From the NCBI RefSeq assembly GCF_042853465.1, contig NZ_AP031497.1, forward strand, positions 4,092,001-4,156,000: a stretch of 64,000 bases of DNA. The letters are read 5' to 3'. Positions 9,110 to 18,368 of this stretch are shown piece after piece. This DNA is from Simiduia litorea. GTDB taxonomy: Bacteria; Pseudomonadota; Gammaproteobacteria; Pseudomonadales; Cellvibrionaceae. A program made the position numbers and the translations under genes. The stretch's first letter is position 1. Each line of letters begins with the position of its first letter. The notes below the pieces were generated by a model, which ran no database searches, had not been told where the DNA came from, and saw only the letters and a list, made by a program, of their open reading frames with translations.

Positions 9110-12100
9110 TCACGGCTTTAACCGTAGCGGGTAAATAGATTTCTCTTCTGCTGATTGAAACCGAGTGTTAGTAGCTTCCGTGGCCATTTCGGTTTCCAAA
9201 CCACTAGCCGCAGTAGATATTGAGCCATCCATCAACACTAAAAAGTTCACCTGAGTGCTAACGCCGGTGACATTTAGAGGTGTTAATAAGCCTAAGGTTG
9301 GATAGGCACCACACACTTCGCCGGCATCGCAAAGCTCTAAATCGTTATCGCTATCGGTGCCCGCCACTAAATAAAACTTCACTGGATTTGCCACCGTGCC
9401 GGGTAAATTTTCAAAGCTGTAGGCGTAGTCACCATTCGTATCTGGCGATAAATTGACTTGATCAAAAAAGGCAAAACTTTCATCCAGCAACAACACATAG
9501 ATATAGCCCGCGCCCTGCACAGAACTAGTAGAGCCCACCACCATGCTAACGTTTAAGCTCACGGACACGCCGTTGTCGGCAGTAAAGGTGACGACCCCTT
9601 GATAGGTGCCGTTATCGAGACCAGCGCGGTTGGCGCTGAGCGAGTAATCACCTAAACCGTCGCCATCCACCGCGCTGGCAGTCACCGTTAACCAAGCGGT
9701 TGAACTGGCGGCAGATACCACGCGCAGCGCGCCCACACCAATGCGATCCAGATCGACGGATACCAACGATTGAATCGCGCCAAAATTGACGGATGAAGGC
9801 GATACCACCAGAGCGGCTGGCAGTGCACCGCCTTCCAATAAGAGCGCGTGTTGTACCGCTTTTAGGGCGTCGATACGGCCATAGCCGTAGAAATCATCAC
9901 GGCCAGCTGCACCAATATCCTTAACGATGGAGCCCGAGCTAATGGCCTGCTCGAACTCGGTAGGAGTGAGGCTTGGGCGCAAAGACACCATCAAAGCCGC
10001 CACACCGGCCACATGGGGCGTAGCCATAGACGTGCCCTGGTAATAGGCGTAAGCCGAGCGGCGCGAACCCGAAGATTGATCCACCAAGGTGCTCAATACG
10101 CCATTCACCGGGCCAGATTGCTGGGCACCGCCGGGGGCCGACACGGCCACATATTGGCCGAAATTGGAGTAGGGTGCGCGCGCATCAAAACGATCTGTGG
10201 CGGCTACTGAGATGACGCTGGCATAAGAGGCTGGGTAGCCGGGTTCGCCACTGTTCTCATTGCCGGAGGCCGCCACCACAATCAGACCGGCATCGCGCAC
10301 TTGCTGGTAAACCGCTGCCTCAGATGCCGAAAAACAATACTGACAACCCAAACTCAAGTTAGCGATATGGGCCCGCTGCGTCGGCACTGTGCCGGAGTCA
10401 TTCGGCAGGCCGGCAGCGTAGTAGAGTGCCTGTTGGATATCGTAGGAACTGCCGCCGGTGGCGCCCAGCACCCGCAAGGGCATGATCTTCGCACCATAGG
10501 CTACGCCCGCCACGCCCTTGGCATTGTTGGTCACCGCGGCGATGGTGCCTGCCACATGAGTACCGTGCCAAGAGCTACTGCCCGATAAACCACCATCGCC
10601 AGGATCATCTGGGTTGCTATCGATACCGTTGCCATCCAGCGCATTACTGGTTTCGCTGATGAAGTCGTAACCGGCCACTAAATTGGCCGCTAAGTCTTCG
10701 TGCGCCAAATACACGCCCGTATCCAACACGGCGACGATGGCGCCGGTGCCGGTAGAGGTGTCCCAAGCCTGAGGCAGGTTAATTAATGGGTAGTGCCACT
10801 GCTTGATGTAATCCGGGTCGTTGGGTATAGCTTGGGCGGTATAGCGATAGTTGGGTTCGGCCTGTTTTACGCTTTTGTCTTTTGACAGCGTTTTCAGTCT
10901 CATCAGGGTTTGGAAGTGCTCACTTTGCTCCGCACTCATGTGGCTGGCGCCTCCTGCTGCACTTAATGTGCCCAAAGATTGAGGCTTTAGAGCAAACCGG
11001 TTTAACGCCGGGCGGCCGGGTAGTGCGCGCGCCACCTGCATGCCTAAGCGCTCGGCGCGGCGCTGAATGCCCGACTCGCCAAGTACGACAGCGTCCTCGT
11101 ATTGCACCAGTAATTCGCCCGCGATAATTGGCGCCAGCGAGCTGCGGTTACCGGCATGCGCCGGCACTTGGCTAGCCGCCACCCCGATATTGAGCTGGTA
11201 ATTAGAAAAACCATTGTAGGCCTGAACTTGGACCAAGTAATTACCCGACGCGGGCACCGTCACTAGCTCCACATCCGACTCACCGATGGAATAGGCCACT
11301 TGGGCGCCGGTGCTATCGAGCAAATATAAGTCTAAATCGACATCGGCGGCCCAATCGCTGATTTCGAGGAGAATTTTCTGCCCCTGTAAAAGCGACACCG
11401 CGTAAATATCGACCACATCTGGAATCGTCTCAAATCGATCGCCGCTGCCGGCGTTGCCTGTACCCGTGCCGCCGGCGACAAAGCCGCCCACGGTGACTGG
11501 GTTGGCGATGACTTGCGCCTCGGCAATCGAATTATTGGATTGATAGGGGCTAAAGGGGTCGTTGGTATCTGAATCCACCGCGGTTTCAGCTGTCGCAGAA
11601 ATTATGCCGCTAATGGAGGCATTGCCAGCCTGGTCGCGGGTTACCACGGTTAGCGTTTGGCTGGCGGTCGACAAGGCGCCGCGATTATCAGTGAGCGTCA
11701 ACACCACATCGTAAACCCCAGCCGCCTCAAATACGTGGGAAACCACTGGGCCTTGGCCAATGTTGCCGTCGTCAAAATTCCAATGGTATGAGGCGATGCT
11801 ACCGTCGGCATCGGTCGAATTACTGGCGTCAAAATGTACCGTTGCGGGAACCACTAAATGCGGCGCTGTCACCTCCATCACGGGCAGCGCAGGGCTGTTA
11901 TCCACTATGGTGACCTGCTGGTTGCGGGTGCTAGAGCCGCCCTTGTTATCGGTGACGGTTAACACGACAGTATAATTGCCGGCATCAAGAAACAGGTGCG
12001 ACACCACCGCGCCCGTCGTCGTGCCGCCATCGCCAAAGTCCCAAACGTAACTGACAATCGTGCCGTCGCTATCGCTCGACGCCTGTGCGTTAAAGGCCAC

Positions 12101-12241
12101 AGTGGCAGGTGCAGTGAAATTCGACGTGGTGACACGAAAATCGGCGTTCGGCAGCTGATTACCGGACGAAGAGCCGCCACCGCCACCACCGCAGGCCATG
12201 AGAAATGCTAGTAACAGGCAAAGTAGAAAGTGGCTTTTCAA
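9110..12241 (-). CDS. Secreted lipoprotein subtilisin-like (S8) serine protease with PKD domains
   Basis: 1043 aa. Signal peptide ends in lipobox LMAC followed by a Gly/Ser linker, so it is probably a lipoprotein at the outer membrane or surface. Domain order: two PKD repeats (about 30-112 and 118-200), a pre-peptidase C-terminal (PPC) domain (about 255-350), a propeptide-like segment (about 380-480) and the S8 catalytic domain. Its triad motifs are VAVLDTGV (Asp, about 505), HGTHVAGT (His, about 561) and GTSMATPHVAG (Ser, about 733). A BACON-like beta domain (about 815-900) and a short C-terminal domain follow. Start is TTG with AAGGA. It probably degrades extracellular protein. Confidence 0.9.
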   Translation of the reverse strand: MKSHFLLCLLLAFLMACGGGGGGSSSGNQLPNADFRVTTSNFTAPATVAFNAQASSDSDGTIVSYVWDFGDGGTTTGAVVSHLFLDAGNYTVVLTVTDNKGGSSTRNQQVTIVDNSPALPVMEVTAPHLVVPATVHFDASNSTDADGSIASYHWNFDDGNIGQGPVVSHVFEAAGVYDVVLTLTDNRGALSTASQTLTVVTRDQAGNASISGIISATAETAVDSDTNDPFSPYQSNNSIAEAQVIANPVTVGGFVAGGTGTGNAGSGDRFETIPDVVDIYAVSLLQGQKILLEISDWAADVDLDLYLLDSTGAQVAYSIGESDVELVTVPASGNYLVQVQAYNGFSNYQLNIGVAASQVPAHAGNRSSLAPIIAGELLVQYEDAVVLGESGIQRRAERLGMQVARALPGRPALNRFALKPQSLGTLSAAGGASHMSAEQSEHFQTLMRLKTLSKDKSVKQAEPNYRYTAQAIPNDPDYIKQWHYPLINLPQAWDTSTGTGAIVAVLDTGVYLAHEDLAANLVAGYDFISETSNALDGNGIDSNPDDPGDGGLSGSSSWHGTHVAGTIAAVTNNAKGVAGVAYGAKIMPLRVLGATGGSSYDIQQALYYAAGLPNDSGTVPTQRAHIANLSLGCQYCFSASEAAVYQQVRDAGLIVVAASGNENSGEPGYPASYASVISVAATDRFDARAPYSNFGQYVAVSAPGGAQQSGPVNGVLSTLVDQSSGSRRSAYAYYQGTSMATPHVAGVAALMVSLRPSLTPTEFEQAISSGSIVKDIGAAGRDDFYGYGRIDALKAVQHALLLEGGALPAALVVSPSSVNFGAIQSLVSVDLDRIGVGALRVVSAASSTAWLTVTASAVDGDGLGDYSLSANRAGLDNGTYQGVVTFTADNGVSVSLNVSMVVGSTSSVQGAGYIYVLLLDESFAFFDQVNLSPDTNGDYAYSFENLPGTVANPVKFYLVAGTDSDNDLELCDAGEVCGAYPTLGLLTPLNVTGVSTQVNFLVLMDGSISTAASGLETEMATEATNTRFQSAEEKSIYPLRLKP

Positions 12242-12378
12242 GATGATGTCCTTTATTAAAGTTTAAAGCCCCCGATGGCGAGGCTGTCCACCTAGGGTTA
12301 ACGCAAGTTTTCGCCATTTGGATCTTTATGCAGTATGGCACTGGTTACACGGACGCGCGGCTCGACACAAGACTAACA

Positions 12379-12408
12379 CACCTATATCAAAATATTTTGA
12401 TATAGGTG
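12379..12408. promoter_or_regulatory. Perfect 30-bp palindromic operator of the ArsR-methyltransferase regulator
   Basis: Half-site CACCTATATCAAAAT followed directly by its exact reverse complement, centred between 12393 and 12394. It lies 25 bp before the regulator ATG. ArsR-family dimers bind such dyads, so this is a likely autoregulatory site controlling the downstream metK-ahcY-metF genes. Confidence 0.75.
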
Positions 12409-12433
12409 ATGTCGGCTGCTACACTTGCCCGCT

Positions 12434-13423
12434 ATGAACGCAACCGCCCAAACACATCTCGCCGAAGCTAACCCCTTCGATGACGTCGCCAGCCTGCTCA
12501 AAACCGCCGCTGATCCGCTGCGCATGGAGATTTTGCGAGTGCTGGCACAAGATTCCTTCGGTGTTCTAGAGCTGGCCGGCCTGTTCGATATGCCGCAATC
12601 CGGCATGAGTCACCACCTAAAAGTACTCACCAAAGGCGACTGGGTTACCACTCGGCGCGAAGGCAATTCAATCTTTTACCGGCGCAAGCCCATCGCCTCA
12701 GGCCAATGGGGCGCGGGTCTAAAGCTTGCATTGCTGGCAGAACTGGATCAACAGCCGCTCACCGAGCAACGCCAAGCGCGCCTGTTCCAGCTGTATAACG
12801 AAAGAGGCCGCACATCACAGCAATTTTTTGCCGAAAATGCCGACAAGTTCCGCGCCCAGCAAGATCTTATTGCCAGCTTCCCAGTGTACGGCGAAGCCGT
12901 GTGCGAAGTCTTAGAGGCAATCGCCCTTTCCAGCCACGCTCATATTCTCGAAGTTGGCCCCGGCGCCGGCGAACTTCTACCGTGGCTAGCAGAGCGCTTT
13001 GAGCGAGTGATTGCCCTAGATAACGCACCCGAAATGCTCCACCAAGCGCAAACGCACAACATTGGCCTAAACAATGTACGCTACGTGTTGGGCGATACGC
13101 GCGAGGCCATCAAGCTAGGCCTAAGCGCCGATTGCGTGATTATCAACATGGTGCTGCACCACACACCCAGCCCAGCTGAAGTATTCCAAGATTTGGCCAA
13201 GTTACTAAAACCCGGCGCGTCCTTAGTGATTACCGATTTATGTCGCCACGATCAATCCTGGGCGCGCGCCGCCTGTGGAGATTTATGGCAGGGCTTCGAG
13301 CCAGAAGAATTTAATACATGGGCCAACCGAGCCGGATTGCTCGAAGGCCCGAGCCACTACTTTGCCTTGCGCAATGGATTTCAAATTCAAATTCGCCAAT
13401 TTAATGTGGCGACTACCAAATAG
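12434..13423 (+). CDS. ArsR-family regulator fused to SAM-methyltransferase domain (SahR-like)
   Basis: 329 aa from ATG 12434 (a TTG nine bases earlier also opens the frame). Residues about 15-95 are an ArsR winged helix: DPLRMEILRVLAQDSFGVLELAGLF and GMSHHLKVLTKGDWV. Residues about 150-300 are a class I methyltransferase fold with the SAM loop ILEVGPGAGELLPWL and the acidic LDNAPEML. Directly upstream of metK, ahcY and metF. The family known as SahR controls the SAH/methionine cycle in Proteobacteria, and the fused domain probably senses SAH or SAM. That assignment is from architecture and context. Confidence 0.85.
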   Translation: MNATAQTHLAEANPFDDVASLLKTAADPLRMEILRVLAQDSFGVLELAGLFDMPQSGMSHHLKVLTKGDWVTTRREGNSIFYRRKPIASGQWGAGLKLALLAELDQQPLTEQRQARLFQLYNERGRTSQQFFAENADKFRAQQDLIASFPVYGEAVCEVLEAIALSSHAHILEVGPGAGELLPWLAERFERVIALDNAPEMLHQAQTHNIGLNNVRYVLGDTREAIKLGLSADCVIINMVLHHTPSPAEVFQDLAKLLKPGASLVITDLCRHDQSWARAACGDLWQGFEPEEFNTWANRAGLLEGPSHYFALRNGFQIQIRQFNVATTK

Positions 13424-13444
13424 TTAATACAACGGAGACACACT

Positions 13445-14599
13445 ATGTCTGAATATGCCGTATTTACCTCTGAATCAGTATCCGAAGGCCATCCCGATAA
13501 AATGGCGGATCAAATTTCCGACGCGATTCTAGATGCGATTTTAAAAGACGACAAAGACTCTCGCGTCGCCGTGGAAACCTTAGTGAAAACCGGCATGGTG
13601 GTGGTGGCGGGCGAGGTGCGCACCAGCACTTATGTGGATCTGGAAGATCTAATTCGCGAAGTGGTTTTAGACATTGGCTACAACTCCAGCGATGTCGGTT
13701 TCGACGGCGCCTCTTGCGCCGTACTCAACGCCATTGGCAAACAATCGAGCGACATCGCCATGGGCGTTGACGAGGCCGACAACAAAGACTTGGGCGCCGG
13801 CGACCAAGGTTTAATGTTTGGCTATGCATCGAATGAAACCGATGTATTAATGCCTGCACCGATTTTTTATGCGCACCGTTTAGTGGAGCAACAAGCCAAA
13901 GTTCGCAAGAGCGGCGCACTGGATTGGCTGCGCCCCGATGCCAAAAGCCAAGTCACTTTGCGCTACGAAAACGGTAAGCCAGTCGCCATCGATGCGATTG
14001 TTCTGTCTACTCAACACTCGCCGAATGTTAAGCAAGCTGACCTTCGCGCGGCGGTATTAGAAGAAATTATCAAACCGGTTTTACCGGCAGAATGGCTGCA
14101 CAAAGACACCCTGTATCACATCAACCCAACCGGCCAATTTATTATTGGTGGCCCCGTGGGCGACTGTGGCTTAACCGGCCGTAAAATTATTGTCGATACC
14201 TACGGCGGTATGGCACGTCACGGCGGCGGCGCTTTCTCCGGTAAAGATCCATCCAAAGTGGATCGTTCGGCGGCCTACGCCGGTCGCTACGTGGCCAAAA
14301 ATATTGTTGCTGCTGGGCTCGCTGAGCGCTGTGAAATTCAAATTTCTTACGCCATCGGCGTGGCTGAACCCACCTCAATTTCTGTCAATACTTTCGACAC
14401 AGGTAAGCTGTCGGATGCACAAATTGTCGATTTGGTGCGCGCCAACTTTGATTTACGCCCACAAGGTTTAATTGCCATGCTGGATTTAAAGCGCCCCATC
14501 TATCGCTCCACTGCTGCCTACGGTCACTTCGGTCGCGAGCTGCCCGATTTTACGTGGGAGAAAACCGACAAGGCCGCTATTTTGGCGAAGGCGCTGTAA
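13445..14599 (+). CDS. metK: S-adenosylmethionine synthetase
   Basis: 384 aa, full length. Makes SAM from methionine and ATP. Signatures: SESVSEGHPDKMADQISDAI at the N-terminus, GAGDQGLMFGYA (methionine-binding loop) and GGGAFSGKDPSKVDRS (P-loop-like). Begins 21 nt after the regulator gene with GGAGACACACT before the ATG, so the two are probably co-transcribed. Confidence 0.98.
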   Translation: MSEYAVFTSESVSEGHPDKMADQISDAILDAILKDDKDSRVAVETLVKTGMVVVAGEVRTSTYVDLEDLIREVVLDIGYNSSDVGFDGASCAVLNAIGKQSSDIAMGVDEADNKDLGAGDQGLMFGYASNETDVLMPAPIFYAHRLVEQQAKVRKSGALDWLRPDAKSQVTLRYENGKPVAIDAIVLSTQHSPNVKQADLRAAVLEEIIKPVLPAEWLHKDTLYHINPTGQFIIGGPVGDCGLTGRKIIVDTYGGMARHGGGAFSGKDPSKVDRSAAYAGRYVAKNIVAAGLAERCEIQISYAIGVAEPTSISVNTFDTGKLSDAQIVDLVRANFDLRPQGLIAMLDLKRPIYRSTAAYGHFGRELPDFTWEKTDKAAILAKAL

Positions 14600-14688
14600 T
14601 AGCTACAAGGCGGGGGGCCGCCCCCTACAAGCTACAAAATTTTATGATTGCATTGGCGATACGCCAAAAAAAAAACAGGATTTAAGTT

Positions 14689-16113
14689 ATGAGTTATTCA
14701 ATTAACGGTTTTTCGGATTTTAAAGTTGCGGCAAAAGATGCCGAGCAATTTGCCAAAGATGCGGCCTGGGGTCGTCGTGAAATTGAAATTGCCGAAGGCG
14801 AAATGCCGGCATTGATGGCCTTGCGCCGCAAGTACCGCGAAGCACAGCCATTGAAAGATGCGCGCATCATGGGTTGTATTCACATGACCATTCAAACCGC
14901 GGTATTGATTGAGACGCTGGTCGATTTAGGCGCAGACGTGCGCTGGTCTTCGTGCAATATTTTCTCCACCCAAGATCACGCTGCCGCCGCCATTGCCGCA
15001 GCGGGCATTCCTGTATTTGCGTGGAAAGGCGAAACTGAAGAAGAATTTTGGTGGTGTATCGAGCAGACTGTACTGTCACACAAAGATGGCAAAGACGTAT
15101 GGAATGCCAACATGATTCTCGATGACGGCGGCGACCTCACCCAGCTGTGTCACGAAAAATACCCAACCATGCTCGACAAGATCCACGGCATCAGCGAAGA
15201 AACCACCACCGGTGTGCATCGCTTGTTAGAAATGATGGAAGAAAACACCTTAAAAGTGCCAGCCATCAATGTGAACGACGCCGTCACTAAGTCAAAGAAC
15301 GACAACAAATACGGCTGTCGCCACAGCTTAAACGATGCCATCAAGCGCGGCACCGACCACCTGCTATCGGGCAAGAAAGCCTTGGTAATTGGCTACGGCG
15401 ATGTGGGCAAAGGCTCTGCCGCGTCACTGCGCCAAGAAGGCATGATTGTGAAAGTGACAGAAATTGATCCCATCTGCGCCATGCAAGCTTGTATGGATGG
15501 CTACGAAGTGGTTTCCCCTTACAACAAGGGCGAGAACACCGGAAAAATTGAAGACATCAATACCGCGCTGCTTTCTAACACCGACTTGGTGGTTACCACT
15601 ACCGGCAACGTCAACGTGTGTGACAGCGCCATGCTGCAATCGCTAAAGAGCAGCGCCGTGGTATGCAACATTGGTCACTTCGATAACGAAATTGACACGG
15701 CCTTTATGCGTAAAAACTGGACCTGGGAAGAAGTGAAGCCGCAAGTACATAAGATTTATCGCGCGGCTTCAAAAGACGCAGCCAACGGCGACCACTTACT
15801 ACTGCTGTCCGAAGGTCGCTTGGTTAACCTCGGCAACGCTACCGGTCACCCGTCACGCATCATGGATGGCTCTTTCGCCAACCAAGTACTCGCGCAAATG
15901 TATTTGTTTGATCGCAAGTTCGCAGACCTAAGTGCCGTCGATAAAGCCGCCGGTATTTATGTAAAAGTATTGCCGAAGAAACTCGACGAAGAAGTTGCCA
16001 AAGACATGGTGGAAGGCTTCGGTGGCGTGATGACTAAATTAACCAGCGCACAAGCGAAGTACATCGGCGTGAAAGCCGATGGCCCCTATAAGCCAGAAAG
16101 CTACAAGTACTAA
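14689..16113 (+). CDS. ahcY: S-adenosylhomocysteine hydrolase
   Basis: 474 aa, the long bacterial form. Splits S-adenosylhomocysteine into adenosine and homocysteine with bound NAD. NAD-binding motif GYGDVGKGSAASLR, catalytic region VNVNDAVTKSKNDNKYGCRHSL (about 195-215), GHFDNEID, and C-terminal KADGPYKPESYKY. In the 89-nt gap after metK there is a GC-rich hairpin (GGGGG/CCCCC, 14612-14625). I saw no match to the SAH riboswitch. AGGA lies upstream of the ATG. Confidence 0.98.
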   Translation: MSYSINGFSDFKVAAKDAEQFAKDAAWGRREIEIAEGEMPALMALRRKYREAQPLKDARIMGCIHMTIQTAVLIETLVDLGADVRWSSCNIFSTQDHAAAAIAAAGIPVFAWKGETEEEFWWCIEQTVLSHKDGKDVWNANMILDDGGDLTQLCHEKYPTMLDKIHGISEETTTGVHRLLEMMEENTLKVPAINVNDAVTKSKNDNKYGCRHSLNDAIKRGTDHLLSGKKALVIGYGDVGKGSAASLRQEGMIVKVTEIDPICAMQACMDGYEVVSPYNKGENTGKIEDINTALLSNTDLVVTTTGNVNVCDSAMLQSLKSSAVVCNIGHFDNEIDTAFMRKNWTWEEVKPQVHKIYRAASKDAANGDHLLLLSEGRLVNLGNATGHPSRIMDGSFANQVLAQMYLFDRKFADLSAVDKAAGIYVKVLPKKLDEEVAKDMVEGFGGVMTKLTSAQAKYIGVKADGPYKPESYKY

Positions 16114-16129
16114 AAAGAAGTAGACAGTT

Positions 16130-16171
16130 TACAGCTAACAGGAAAAGCAAAAACATACACTGTTAGCTGTA
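16130..16171. repeat. Hairpin-forming dispersed repeat between ahcY and metF
   Basis: Arms TACAGCTAACAG (16130-16141) and CTGTTAGCTGTA (16160-16171) are exact reverse complements around an 18-nt spacer. A related block (GTTTACAG..CACAGGAAAA and CTGTTAGCTGATAGCTAAAC) occurs at 28054-28139, so this is a small dispersed intergenic repeat. Confidence 0.6.
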
Positions 16172-16199
16172 GCTAAACACCAGTCACAGGATATTAAAA

Positions 16200-17036
16200 A
16201 TGAGCGATGACATTCGCATAAGTTTTGAGTTTTTCCCGCCTAAGACAGCGGAAGGTAAAGCCAAGCTGCACAAGGTGCGGGAAGAACTGCAGGGTTTTGA
16301 TCCAGATTTTTATTCCGTTACCTACGGTGCCGGCGGCACTACCCGCGACACCACCAAGGGTGTGGTAAAAGCGCTAATTGAACAAGGCATTAGCGCTGCG
16401 CCGCACTTGTCATTTGGTGGCGACGATGAAGCCGCTGTTCTCGCCTTACTGAACGAGTACAAAGACGCGGGCGTCGAGCGTATTGTTGCGCTGCGCGGCG
16501 ATTTACCTTCAGGCATGGGAGGCCATTCACAATTGGTTTACGCCAATCAGTTGGTTAGCTTTATTCGGAAGAATTTCGGTGATCACTTTCATTTGGAAGT
16601 GGCGGCCTACCCGGAAATTCATCCCGAGGCAAAAAGCTACAGCGCCGATATTAACTACCTAAAAGGCAAGTTCGATGCCGGCGCCAACAGTGCCATTACC
16701 CAATATTTTTTCAATCCAGACGCCTACTTCCACTTTCTGGAACAGTGTCACGATGCGGGTATCGATGCGCCCATCTATCCAGGTATTATGCCGATCATTA
16801 ACTACCGTAACTTAGCGCGTTTTTCCGACAGCTGCGGCGCCGAAATTCCACGCTGGCTGCGTAAACGTCTCGAAAGCTTCGGCGACGATACGGCATCACT
16901 GCAAGCCTTTGGCGTCGACCTTGTCACCGAACTGTGCGATACCCTACTAGAAAACGGTGCTCCGGGTTTACATTTTTATACCATGAACCAAACCAACCCC
17001 ACCGCGCAAATCTTGAAGAACTTGAGCGGCGAGTAA
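16200..17036 (+). CDS. metF: 5,10-methylenetetrahydrofolate reductase
   Basis: 278 aa TIM-barrel flavoprotein that supplies 5-methyl-THF for remethylation of homocysteine. Signatures: ISFEFFPPKTAEGKAKL at the N-terminus, SVTYGAGGTTRDTT, IVALRGDLP and the FAD-site region GANSAITQYFFNPDAY. It completes the methyl cycle with metK and ahcY, and sits 86 nt after ahcY across the hairpin repeat. Confidence 0.97.
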   Translation: MSDDIRISFEFFPPKTAEGKAKLHKVREELQGFDPDFYSVTYGAGGTTRDTTKGVVKALIEQGISAAPHLSFGGDDEAAVLALLNEYKDAGVERIVALRGDLPSGMGGHSQLVYANQLVSFIRKNFGDHFHLEVAAYPEIHPEAKSYSADINYLKGKFDAGANSAITQYFFNPDAYFHFLEQCHDAGIDAPIYPGIMPIINYRNLARFSDSCGAEIPRWLRKRLESFGDDTASLQAFGVDLVTELCDTLLENGAPGLHFYTMNQTNPTAQILKNLSGE

Positions 17037-17040
17037 CAGC

Positions 17041-17766
17041 ATGCGCATACCACGGCTATTTGTAAATCAAGACCTATCAACCGGCGCTGTGGTAGACCTA
17101 GACAGCGACGCCAGTCGCTATCTAGCTAGCGTGTTGCGCATGGAAGCTGGCAGGCCGCTGATTGTGTTTAATGGCCAAGGCGGCGAGTACTTGGCCATGA
17201 TCAAAAGCGCCAGTAAAAAAAATGTCAGCATCGGCATCGGTAAACACAATGCCGAAAATCGCAGCTCACCCTTAGATATTCACTTAGGCATTGGGCTTTC
17301 GAAAGGCGACAGATTTGACTGGGTTATACAAAAGGCCACGGAGCTTGGCGTAAACACCATCACGCCCTTAATCACCAGTCGCACCGACGTCAAACTCAAT
17401 AGCGAACGGCAAGATAAAAAACTGCATCACTGGCAGCAAATTGCTATCAGCGCCAGCGAGCAGTGCCAGCGCAACCTCATTCCCACCATCGCCAGCCCCA
17501 GCAACACCAGTGAATGGTTAACCCAACGGCATGAAACACTCAAATTAGTGTTACATCATCGCAGCGATAAAACGCTCGCGCAGCATGTAAAACCTACGTC
17601 GGTTGCGTTAATCATTGGCCCAGAGGGTGGGTTGGATGACGACGAAATTGCGCTCGCACTCAGCCAAGGTTTCCAAGCGCTAACCCTTGGGCCGAGAGTA
17701 TTTCGCACTGAAACGGCGCCTATGGCGGCGCTGACCTTACTACAATATGAATGGGGAGATTTTTAA
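17041..17766 (+). CDS. rsmE: 16S rRNA (uracil1498-N3)-methyltransferase
   Basis: 241 aa SPOUT methyltransferase. The N-terminal PUA-like part (about 1-70) includes HYLASVLRM-type sequence. The C-terminal knot shows the RsmE signatures KGDRFDWVIQKATELGV, ISASEQCQRN, LIIGPEGGLDDDEI and LGPRVFRTETAPMAAL. Starts 4 nt after metF, so probably co-transcribed with it. Confidence 0.95.
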   Translation: MRIPRLFVNQDLSTGAVVDLDSDASRYLASVLRMEAGRPLIVFNGQGGEYLAMIKSASKKNVSIGIGKHNAENRSSPLDIHLGIGLSKGDRFDWVIQKATELGVNTITPLITSRTDVKLNSERQDKKLHHWQQIAISASEQCQRNLIPTIASPSNTSEWLTQRHETLKLVLHHRSDKTLAQHVKPTSVALIIGPEGGLDDDEIALALSQGFQALTLGPRVFRTETAPMAALTLLQYEWGDF

Positions 17767-17801
17767 CGGCCGATTATTACTCACCGCATGATGTCTGTGC
17801 A

Positions 17802-18320
17802 TTAATCTGCGTTTAGCATATCGGCGATTTTATTGACGCTATTGAGATTTCGTGCCGTCACGGCCACACCTAAACACGCCTCCACCTTGGCCGCCAATTT
17901 AGAGCGACCAATCCCATCGGGTGCATACAGATAAAACACATCCCCTACCAATGCATAGCGCTCTGTTGCAGCGGCTAGGCTTTGCACGCGCATCGCGTCC
18001 AAGGTTGGCGATGATTTGCAAAAATAAAAATGTACCGTTTTGCCTTCGTTGGTTGCAAACGGGTTTTTCTTTATTGCGCTAGAAAATTCGGTATCGCTAA
18101 GCACCATCATCTCTACTGCAAAACCAAATTGCTTTTCAATTAAAGTGGCTATTTTATTATCCGGCCGCCGTGCAGCCGCTAGCACGATGTTACCGCTTTG
18201 AATATAGGTTTTAACCTGTTGGTATTGCTCAGTTTCCAGCAGCTCGCACAACGCTTTCATGGGCACAATATTTTTGCCCCCAACATTAACACCGCGCAGT
18301 AAGACAACATACTTTTTCAT
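17802..18320 (-). CDS. DUF1697 family protein
   Basis: 172 aa. N-terminus VVLLRGVNVGGKNIVPMKAL and QSGNIVLAA are the hallmarks of DUF1697. The family has no settled biochemical function. Convergent with rsmE and followed (leftward) by only a short gap. Confidence 0.85.
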   Translation of the reverse strand: MKKYVVLLRGVNVGGKNIVPMKALCELLETEQYQQVKTYIQSGNIVLAAARRPDNKIATLIEKQFGFAVEMMVLSDTEFSSAIKKNPFATNEGKTVHFYFCKSSPTLDAMRVQSLAAATERYALVGDVFYLYAPDGIGRSKLAAKVEACLGVAVTARNLNSVNKIADMLNAD

Positions 18321-18368
18321 TCGTGCACCAAGGTCAGCGTTTAGCTTACGACATCGCTGAATAACAAG

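Noticed and set aside
14600..14688. SAH or SAM riboswitch before ahcY
   Set aside because: Only a GC-rich hairpin and an A-rich tract; no match to the conserved core of known SAH or SAM riboswitches as far as I can see by eye.
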